Shown: in pieces, positions 7,539-14,100 of the stretch
Layout of the letters: each line of letters starts with the position of its first letter
Position numbering within the stretch: the first letter of the stretch is position 1
NCBI GenBank assembly: GCA_947178115.1
Contig: CAMWXF010000006.1
Location: forward strand, 1 to 14,945
Origin: an uncultured Lachnospiraceae bacterium
GTDB lineage: Bacteria; Bacillota; Clostridia; Lachnospirales; Lachnospiraceae
Direction of reading: 5' to 3'
Length of the DNA: 14,945 bases
Made by a program: the position numbers and the translations under genes
The notes under the pieces: model-generated
The model's database searches: none
What the model was told of the DNA's origin: nothing
What the model saw: the letters and a program-made list of their open reading frames with translations, nothing else

Positions 7539-8680
7539 TCTATATCCTCCTTTAGTTTCTCAGGGTTGATACTGTCCGTATATATTCCTTTAACGCCCTT
7601 GTTCAAAAAATTCTTTGCCTCTTCGGCATCGTTTAAAGTATGCACATATACGTCCCTCTCATATTGTTTCGCTATTTCAAGAATTACACCCTCTGCACGT
7701 TCATATGGCATTGTAATCGCATCAACATCATGCTCTACGCTCCATCTGCATATTTCCGTAAATTGTTCAGGTGTTCCATCCCAATACTGGTACATTGTAA
7801 AAATAAATGATCTGAAAGGATACACCTGCATTACAGCGTCATACATTGAAGGATTATAGATCTGTACAACCAGCCTGTCCAGCACTTCCGGCGCGCCGCA
7901 TTCTTCCGCCGTCTGGACCATAATCGTAAACTGCTTTATTACATTCTCCCAATCCGGATACTTCGTATCCGTTACGATCCAGATGTCCGGATGCTCCTGC
8001 ATGATCAAACACAAATCCTGAAATGATAATGGCGTGTATTTTCCTTTTATGGGAATAGATAAGAATTCCTCCTGTGTCGGTATATTGTCTGAGGAAACAC
8101 CTTCTTGTATCGGCTGATCCCAATCATGCCGCAAAACCACTTTATTATCGCTTGTAATCTCCAAATCTACTTCAAATGTTCTGTACCCTCTTTCATAATT
8201 CGCCAAAAAAGCCTCAAGGCAGCCCGTATATATACTGCGCTCAACGGATCCGAAGGAATGACCTATCTCCGTGCTTCCTTCCCATAAATTATGCTTACCG
8301 GAACTTACCAGACCATTATATATGATTAATGTCAGTCCAAGAAATCCGGCACATATCCAGACCAATATAACCCAATAGCCTTTCCAGATAAAAACATGCG
8401 GTTTTCTTTTCCCAATTCTCACATGCCATTCAAAAGAAAAACCTTCTTTGTTGCATGCAATATAAAAAAAATAAAACAGCGCAAAAACAGCAAATATAAG
8501 AATAAACTTTAAAAAATATTCTCCAGGATTAATAAACCCGGATTGCAAATCATACAGTAGTATCTTCCAAGACTCGGAAAACTGCCGGTTCAACCATAAA
8601 GTAATAATCTCACATACTATCAATAAGAACAGCATTCTACTGACAATAAGCACCGTTCTCCTTACCATATTACTCTTCAT
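7535..8680 (-). CDS. Membrane-anchored glycerophosphodiester phosphodiesterase (GDPD/PI-PLC-like)
   Basis: A 381-aa protein with three N-terminal TM helices (about 9-30, 54-75, 99-122) and a GDPD TIM-barrel domain. The Lys/Arg-rich loop between TM2 and TM3 and the positive N-terminus predict the catalytic domain outside the membrane. Conserved positions are visible: His141 in IGHSFG, LEAF (155-158), FEVDL with Glu170 and Asp172, RHDW with His185, and DTK with Lys240. The usual HRG is HSF here, so the Arg next to the first His is absent, as I recall for some uncharacterised GDPD clades. The expected reaction is hydrolysis of glycerophosphodiesters to glycerol phosphate and an alcohol. It is the first gene of a three-gene operon with a good promoter. 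The ATG at 8680 has AAAGG only 2 nt upstream, so ATG 8668 is an alternative start. Confidence 0.88.
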   Translation of the reverse strand: MKSNMVRRTVLIVSRMLFLLIVCEIITLWLNRQFSESWKILLYDLQSGFINPGEYFLKFILIFAVFALFYFFYIACNKEGFSFEWHVRIGKRKPHVFIWKGYWVILVWICAGFLGLTLIIYNGLVSSGKHNLWEGSTEIGHSFGSVERSIYTGCLEAFLANYERGYRTFEVDLEITSDNKVVLRHDWDQPIQEGVSSDNIPTQEEFLSIPIKGKYTPLSFQDLCLIMQEHPDIWIVTDTKYPDWENVIKQFTIMVQTAEECGAPEVLDRLVVQIYNPSMYDAVMQVYPFRSFIFTMYQYWDGTPEQFTEICRWSVEHDVDAITMPYERAEGVILEIAKQYERDVYVHTLNDAEEAKNFLNKGVKGIYTDSINPEKLKEDIE

Positions 8681-8721
8681 AACCTTTATTCATCCCTTCA
8701 GCGGCAATAAAAGCTTTATAT

Positions 8722-8734
8722 TCTAATCATTAGA
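8722..8734. promoter_or_regulatory. Perfect 6+1+6 palindrome at the predicted transcription start
   Basis: The plus strand reads TCTAAT C ATTAGA, a perfect inverted repeat that abuts the -10 box of the promoter for the phosphodiesterase operon. It would cover the +1 region. A site in this place would suit a repressor dimer, but no regulator gene is in the window and the site is AT-rich, so chance is possible. Confidence 0.3.
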
Positions 8735-8762
8735 TTATACCAAACTTCCTGTTTTTCATCAA
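8734..8762 (-). promoter_or_regulatory. Sigma-A promoter of the phosphodiesterase/phosphoglycerol transferase operon
   Basis: On the minus strand TTGATG (8762-8757), a 17-nt spacer and a perfect TATAAT (8739-8734) form a strong vegetative promoter. It lies about 54 nt before the ATG at 8680, in the only sizeable gap (137 nt) between the paralogue gene and the phosphodiesterase gene. No terminator is evident between that paralogue and this promoter, so some read-through is possible. Confidence 0.75.
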
Positions 8763-8778
8763 CTAAATATCCCTTGCG

Positions 8779-8797
8779 TGGAGCTTGTTTGGAGCTT
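8779..8797. repeat. Two 8-bp direct repeats spaced one helical turn
   Basis: TGGAGCTT occurs at 8779-8786 and again at 8790-8797, an 11-bp period. The pair begins 17 bp upstream of the -35 box of the 8734-8762 promoter, roughly -50 to -70 from the expected start. Same-face direct repeats in this position are typical of activator sites, but no regulator is identified here. Confidence 0.3.
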
Positions 8798-8817
8798 TTC
8801 TATAATTAAAAATTGTT

Positions 8818-9687
8818 TCACTCAAAGGAAATATTGTTCTGCCTCAGGAGTTCTTGGAGATGAGCTATCTGAGAAGTCAGTTCATCAATTTTAGGCAAAT
8901 AATAATCATCCGACTCTTTCTTGGCGTTGGCTATGATCTCCTCAGAGCTTGTTCCACACAGATTTAAAATTCCTTCACATACCATAGGTGATTCTCCTTC
9001 CGTTTTCATATTGGCTGCTGCTAACTGGTTCATGTATTTCCTGTAAACATCCTGTCCCTGATGTCTGGCATAGTCATCGGTAAGCCGGTTAATCAAGTCC
9101 CTATCTTTCAGGTCATTGGTCAGACAGCGCAGATAGAGATTGTCTTCCAGCGGTAGTTCACGTGTAACGATAATCTGTACATCAAATGTCTCTATACAGA
9201 TATGATATATCCCTTTAGAGGTTTTTTCAACTGTTAAATGCCGTTCAACCGTTAAATGCTTTATCAGCTTCCGCGGATAGCGGAATGTCAGGAATGTTAT
9301 GCTGACATCCAGCGAAATATATCGTTCTGCGCCGGCGTTGCTTAGCTGGTCGATCAAAATTCCGGCATATCCGATTGTCTTGTAGTAGGCATTCGCTGTC
9401 AGGGATGAATGGATGCCCTTTAATTCAAAGACGTTGTAAGTCCTAAAAATACGGGCGATGTTCTTAGGGATAGCGCAATCGGACAGTTTCCTGATGACGA
9501 GGAGGTCGATGCGGTAGCTGTTTCTGCCCAGAATGTATTCCGTAAGAAACTGTAACATGTCCACATAATCGCGTAACTCGATTTCTATGGCGCATGCGGC
9601 GGCTTCGTGCCAGTTGACACGGCGCCTGTAGCGGGCATTGGATGAGGTTGTTGGCGAGAACACAGATGTGTCGTTAGTACAGGTCAT
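8818..9687 (-). CDS. Conserved protein of unknown function, paralogue A (possible PD-(D/E)XK-like domain, C-terminal coiled coil)
   Basis: A 289-aa protein, cytosolic by composition, closely similar to paralogue B over its whole length. The N-terminal core has WHEAAACAIEIELRDY, then SYRIDLLVIRK, NVFELKG and YYKTIGYAG. An upstream Glu, an Asp on a hydrophobic strand and an E-x-K on the next strand are the order seen in PD-(D/E)XK nuclease folds; this is a motif-level suggestion only. The C-terminus (SSEEIIANAKKESDDYYLPK onward) looks like a short coiled coil ending in LLRQNNISFE. The frame is open to an ATG at 9783, but that ATG has no ribosome site. The ATG at 9687 has AAAGG 7 nt upstream and lies directly after the block identical in both copies. 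It lacks one heptad (7 aa) of the coiled coil relative to B. Confidence 0.75.
   Translation of the reverse strand: MTCTNDTSVFSPTTSSNARYRRRVNWHEAAACAIEIELRDYVDMLQFLTEYILGRNSYRIDLLVIRKLSDCAIPKNIARIFRTYNVFELKGIHSSLTANAYYKTIGYAGILIDQLSNAGAERYISLDVSITFLTFRYPRKLIKHLTVERHLTVEKTSKGIYHICIETFDVQIIVTRELPLEDNLYLRCLTNDLKDRDLINRLTDDYARHQGQDVYRKYMNQLAAANMKTEGESPMVCEGILNLCGTSSEEIIANAKKESDDYYLPKIDELTSQIAHLQELLRQNNISFE
9226..9259 (-). repeat. Tandem 18-nt repeat inside paralogue A
   Basis: Two near-identical 16-nt tracts with an 18-nt period encode HLTVER followed by HLTVEK. The same doubling is found in paralogue B, so it arose before the genes duplicated. Confidence 0.7.
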
Positions 9688-9742
9688 AGAAGTGCCTTTC
9701 TTTAAGACGGCCGGCGGTACAGAAGACGCAGCCTGAGAATAA
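9688..9742 (-). promoter_or_regulatory. Invariant 55-nt leader upstream of paralogue A
   Basis: The 55 nt directly before ATG 9687 are identical, base for base, to those before ATG 10795 of paralogue B (10796-10850), although the coding regions have diverged at many positions. The block holds the AAAGG ribosome site. It is also an open frame encoding SQAASSVPPAVLKKGTS, so it could be either an untranslated regulatory leader or an N-terminal extension under strong constraint. Confidence 0.55.
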
Positions 9743-9781
9743 AAAGATAAAATAGAAATATGAACTGGTTGCAGACTATAC

Positions 9782-9805
9782 ATACCATAAATCGAGTGAT
9801 GGTAT
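9782..9805. repeat. 7-bp inverted repeat at the edge of copy A
   Basis: ATACCAT (9782-9788) and ATGGTAT (9799-9805) form a perfect inverted repeat with a 10-nt loop. The matching position in copy B is degenerate (about 10888-10913), so the structure is not conserved. Between here and the stop of paralogue B (9806-9898) I see no gene and no convincing terminator. Confidence 0.3.
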
Positions 9806-9898
9806 AAGCATTTAGGAGGATATGTTATTCCTGCCCGTAAGAGTAGACCTCAGAATTTAATCACCTAGCTACTTCTCTAGTAGGGCTTACAAAGCACC

Positions 9899-10795
9899 TT
9901 ACTCAAAGGAAATATTGTTCTGCCTCAAGAGATCTTGAAGATGAGCAAGTTGAGAAGACAGTAGTTCATTAGATGCCGTCAACTCATCAATTTTAGGCAG
10001 ATAATAATCATCCGACTCCTTCTTGGCCTTGGCTATGATCTCCTCGGAGCTTGTTCCAAACAGATTAAAAAGTCCTTCACATACCATAGGTAGTTCTCCT
10101 TCCGTTTTGATATTGGCAGTAGTTAGCTGGTTTAAGTATTTCCTGTAGACATCCTGATTCTGATGCCTGGTATAGTCATCTGCAAGCCTATCGATCAAGC
10201 CCCTGTCTTTCAGGTCATTGGTCAGGCAGCACAGATAGAGATTGTCTTCCGGCGGCAGTTCATGTGTAACGATAATCTGTACATCAAATGTCTCTATACT
10301 GATATGATATACCCCTTTAGATGTTTTTTCAACTGTTAAATGCCGTTCAACCGTTAAATGCTTTATCAGCTTCCGCGGATAGCGGAATGTCAGGAATGTT
10401 ATACTGACCTCCAGTGAGGTATATCGTTTCGAACCGGCATTGCTTAGCTGGTCAACTAAAATTCCAGCATATCCGATTGTTTTGTAGTAGGCGTTGGCTG
10501 TCAGTGACGAATGGATGCCCTTTAATTCAAAAATGTTATAAGCCTTGAAAATACAGGCAATATTTTTAGGGATAACGTAATCGGACAGCTTCCTGATGAC
10601 GAGAAGATCGATGCGGTAGCTGTTTCTGCCCAGAATGTATTCCGTAAGGAACTGCAGCATATCCGCATAATCGCGTAATTCGATTTCTATGGCGCATGCT
10701 GCGGCTTCATGCCAGTTAACACGATGCCTGTGACGGGCAGAGACAGGGGTATGGGTAGTAGACAGGAATGCAGATGTGGCATTAGTACGGGTCAT
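9899..10795 (-). CDS. Conserved protein of unknown function, paralogue B (possible PD-(D/E)XK-like domain, C-terminal coiled coil)
   Basis: A 298-aa relative of paralogue A with the same motif order: WHEAAACAIEIELRDYADML, SYRIDLLVIRK, NIFELKG and YYKTIGYAGILVDQL. The candidate Asp, Glu and Lys of a PD-(D/E)XK-like site are all kept in both copies, which argues that both are functional. The C-terminal helix is one heptad longer (ASNELLS inserted before SQLAHLQ). A remembered resemblance to multicopy hypothetical proteins of Lachnospiraceae is not verifiable here. The open frame runs up to 11059, but that would place the start inside the amylase terminator hairpin. The ATG at 10795 has AAAGG 7 nt upstream and is preferred; an ATG at 10891, at the place matching 9783 in A, has no ribosome site. 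It may be co-transcribed with A. Confidence 0.75.
   Translation of the reverse strand: MTRTNATSAFLSTTHTPVSARHRHRVNWHEAAACAIEIELRDYADMLQFLTEYILGRNSYRIDLLVIRKLSDYVIPKNIACIFKAYNIFELKGIHSSLTANAYYKTIGYAGILVDQLSNAGSKRYTSLEVSITFLTFRYPRKLIKHLTVERHLTVEKTSKGVYHISIETFDVQIIVTHELPPEDNLYLCCLTNDLKDRGLIDRLADDYTRHQNQDVYRKYLNQLTTANIKTEGELPMVCEGLFNLFGTSSEEIIAKAKKESDDYYLPKIDELTASNELLSSQLAHLQDLLRQNNISFE
10328..10361 (-). repeat. Tandem 18-nt repeat inside paralogue B
   Basis: The same doubled tract as in paralogue A, encoding HLTVER-HLTVEK. Its presence in both copies dates it before the gene duplication. Confidence 0.7.
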
Positions 10796-10850
10796 AGAAG
10801 TGCCTTTCTTTAAGACGGCCGGCGGTACAGAAGACGCAGCCTGAGAATAA
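10796..10850 (-). promoter_or_regulatory. Invariant 55-nt leader upstream of paralogue B
   Basis: Identical to 9688-9742 at all 55 positions; the next base differs (c here, a there). It contains the AAAGG ribosome site for ATG 10795. The remaining 5' region up to the amylase terminator (10851-11045) holds an AT-rich stretch and no other gene that I can support. Confidence 0.55.
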
Positions 10851-10882
10851 CAAGATAAAACAGAATCATGAATAGCCAATAA

Positions 10883-10888
10883 ATTATA
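10883..10888 (-). promoter_or_regulatory. Possible -10 box for paralogue B
   Basis: A perfect TATAAT on the minus strand lies about 90 nt before ATG 10795 within AT-rich DNA. No good -35 hexamer is found 16-18 nt upstream; a TTGTAC is 21 nt away. The matching position in copy A reads TATAGT. This is weak evidence for a promoter. Confidence 0.3.
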
Positions 10889-11045
10889 CATAGCATAAAA
10901 AGTAAGATGGTACAAGTTTTTTAGCAAAATATAATGTAGAAAATGTGGAGACAAAATATCGATAACCAGGCATGTCCTATCAAGATATTGTGGACGACAG
11001 TTCTTTTTCCAGCAATTGATAACAACTCTTTGTATTGTGCAAACA

Positions 11046-11081
11046 AACAGGCAGACCACCTCTTAAGATGATCTGCCCGTT
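11046..11081 (-). terminator. Intrinsic terminator of the amylase gene
   Basis: A 15-bp stem (three G-T pairs) with a 6-nt loop: AACGGGCAGATCATC pairs with GGTGGTCTGCCTGTT on the minus strand. It is followed by TGTTTGC, a short, imperfect T-rich run. It begins 42 nt after the amylase stop. The T-tract is weaker than ideal but the stem is strong. It separates the amylase from the paralogue pair. Confidence 0.75.
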
Positions 11082-11123
11082 GCGTTACTACTTATTATTT
11101 GTAGGAGTTCTCAGCTATCATGA

Positions 11124-14100
11124 TTATGAGAACAGATTCCACCACCATCTCATACCGGATGATGTGATTCTGAAAGTAACTTTCTTCTCATCACCATAAT
11201 TGCCCTTACCTCTGATCGTAACTGTCGCGTTACCCTTGTTGACATTCTTCTCATAGCTTCCAGGTACGATCTCATAATCGACATCGTATGTCAACGTATC
11301 CTTACCAAACTTAGCTTTAGAGAAGTCTGATGCATCTAAGGTGATCGCTTTACCGGTATATGTCTGGGCCTTAGCGATAATGGTCGCTTTGGAGATACTT
11401 CTCGCTACAACCTTGTACTCTTTATAAGTTGAGCCGGTGTAGTTGCAGTTGTCTGAATCCACTGCGATTACCTCGACCTTCATAGAAGTTTTCGCATCCA
11501 GCGTCTCGTCCGCCTCGGTCTTGTCTACCCATTCGCCATTCACCTTAGCATAATACTTCAAGGTATAGTCCTTATTAGCCCCCTCCGTAAGTATTGTACC
11601 GTCGGCATCTTTCACAACAGGCTTTGATTTGAAGTTGCCGTTCTGATCCGAATATATCGCATCGCGAACTGTCACTGTGATTCCTGCCGTTGCTAAATCC
11701 GCTTTCACGATCGTAAAGGTTCCAGCATTGACCTTACCGGAGAAGGAGCCCATTCCGGTAACAGCCACAGAAGGTTTCTTATTTGCATTTGCATCCGCTA
11801 AAGCTTTATTATTGCTATAGGTCAGCTTATAATCCTTACCCTCTGTCAGTCTCTTGTTCTTATAGGTTACGATAACGCCTGCCTTCGCACCTTTCTTGGA
11901 GAAAGGAACATCCTGATTCACGGTAATCATAAGATTCTTACCCAGATCGTCCTGTTTCCATGCAATCGCAGTAATCTTAAAGGTCTTCTTAACGGAGCCT
12001 GTATAACCATATTCTCCATTACCCGTGAATATCATGGTCGCCGTTCCAGGCTTAGTATTATTGCTGTAGCTTACCGTATATTCTTTACCCTTAGTCAGAC
12101 TTCCGTTCTGACCTTTAGGCGCCAGTACTGCATTAGGCTGCTGCGCGTTTCCTGTAACAGGATCAATAGGTACCGCCGTCTGCCAGCTCTTCGTATCTAC
12201 CTGAGCCACCTTAGCTAACTCCTTACCTTTGATCTTGAAGGTCCTCGTTACGCTGCCGAAGTAACCCTCCTCTGATACGCCGGTGATGATGACATTTGCA
12301 GTTCCTACAGATTTGTTGTTCGAATAGGAAACTGTATAACATTCTGTTCCAACCGGATCGCTTCCGTTCTTCACTTCAACTGTCGGTTCAATTTCTTCTC
12401 CGGTATAATTGATGGAATTGCCGCTCATACCCGTAGCACTAAGTGTAATCTTCATCGTATTCATGAGATTGCCTTTTACCACGAAGATACTCTTAACAGC
12501 CTTACCCGTATAACTCTTCAAACCGGTGATCTCCATCTGATATTCGCCGGCTTCCTTGACACCCGTCAATGGCGTAGAATCATTTTTCTTATAATACTTT
12601 ACCTGATATTCCTTTGTTGTGAGTTTCTTACCGTTATAAGTAATCTTAGATAACGGTTTCTGCTCTTTGCCGTTGTCTTTCACATACTCATTGTAGGTAA
12701 TCACCACATCATCAGCGGCAATATTCTTCGGTACGATATTGAACTGTGCTGTCACTGAATCTTTATAGTTGCCTTTACCTTTGATCGTAACAGTTGCTGT
12801 TCCAATCGCTTTGTTATTCTTATAGCTGACAGTATAGTCAACACCTGCTGTCAGTCTGGTCGTTCCAGCATATACCTGCAGTACATCTTCGGGAAGTTTG
12901 ATGCTTAAACCAGTATAAGTCTGATCCGGAATACTCTTGATCTGCATACCGCCATCTGCCGGCAGATCAATTCTAAAGTTCTCTGTTCCGAGCACTACCG
13001 TACCGCCGTCTGCTGCTGCCGGAACCGTGATTTCGACATTACCGCTCGCATCCACAGCAAACTGTTTACCGCTGTAGTAATCTACTAATGCTGTGTTAGG
13101 AGCCTGTCCAGTCAGCGTGTATGTCTTCTCCTGATTATCAATATTCAGTGCAATCGTCAGCGTTGTGCCGCCGTAGCTTCTTTTGAAGACATCCAGTCTG
13201 TTGTCTGTACTGATCGTCTCACGAGTACCTTTCGCAAGCACCTCGGAATACATGTTACGGATTGAGATCATCTTCTTGTAGTGTGCTAACGCTTTATTGT
13301 CATCCTTTACTTTCTCCCAGGCAAAATCTCTACGGTTCGACTGGTACGGATAATTCTCCTCACCGTCACTTACGCCAATTTCCTCGCCGTAATAGATATA
13401 TACCTGTCCCTTAGCTGTAAGCTGCAGGGAGGCTGCTACCAATGCAAGATCTTTAGCGTATTCTTCCTCTACTTTCTTTTCTTCCGTCAGTCTCTTTACA
13501 AATCCCTTCTGGTCATGGTTACTTAACCACGATCCCAGAGACGCCGTATTATCAATGGCTCCGTTTCTCGCGGACAGGAAGCCCTCTACGCCCGACAAAT
13601 CGCCTGTAACGAAGTCAGCCGCCTCTTTCGGGAAGTCAAAGTCAAGCAGTGCGTCCATACGTCCCGTATCCAGCATGCCTGTATCTGTTGCGTAACCTGC
13701 GCCTGCCCACTCACCGATCATCTTGAAATCGGGATTGATCTCGGTCAACGCATTCTTAAATGCCGACCATGTTGTATCGTCCACATGTTTTACCGTATCT
13801 ACACGGTAGTAATCGATCGGATATTTGCTGATCCAGTTAGATTGCCACTCTACAACCAGTTCTCTCACTTCCGGATCTTCAGTGCGGAAATCGGGAAGCC
13901 CTGACAGGGAGCTCTTCTGATCGTGTCCGTTTATAGCCTCCTCATCATCCCTCAGCATCCTGATAACATCGCCGTCTTCGTTCTTAAAGTTCGTGTTATA
14001 GTAATCCGTGATCTCTTTACCATAACCGGTATGATTGAGCACCACATCTACCATGACCTTCATGCCTTTCGCATGAGCGGCATTCAGTAAAGCGCTGAAC

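Larger units (their letters stand above)
8818..9808 (-). repeat. Direct repeat copy A (gene plus 121-nt leader)
   Basis: This roughly 1-kb unit aligns with 9899-10916 in the same orientation. Similarity begins at the stop codon of each gene and fades 121 nt upstream of each chosen start, the same leader length in both. The two differ by a 21-nt and a 6-nt in-frame length change and scattered substitutions. No terminal inverted repeats or target-site duplications are visible, so it looks like an old tandem gene duplication and not a transposon. Confidence 0.85.
9899..10916 (-). repeat. Direct repeat copy B (gene plus 121-nt leader)
   Basis: Partner of the repeat at 8818-9808, same orientation, 90 nt apart. 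See that entry for limits and divergence. Upstream of 10916 the sequences no longer match. Confidence 0.85.

Noticed and set aside
9869..9883. Hairpin (CTACT / AGTAG) after paralogue B as a terminator
   Set aside because: The stem is only 5 bp and no T-run follows on the minus strand.
8818..10916. Insertion sequence or composite transposon
   Set aside because: The repeats are direct and gene-sized, but there are no terminal inverted repeats, no target-site duplications and no DDE transposase or serine recombinase motifs.
10796..11059. N-terminal extension of paralogue B up to 11059
   Set aside because: It would start inside the amylase terminator hairpin, has no ribosome site, and beyond 10916 has no match in paralogue A.
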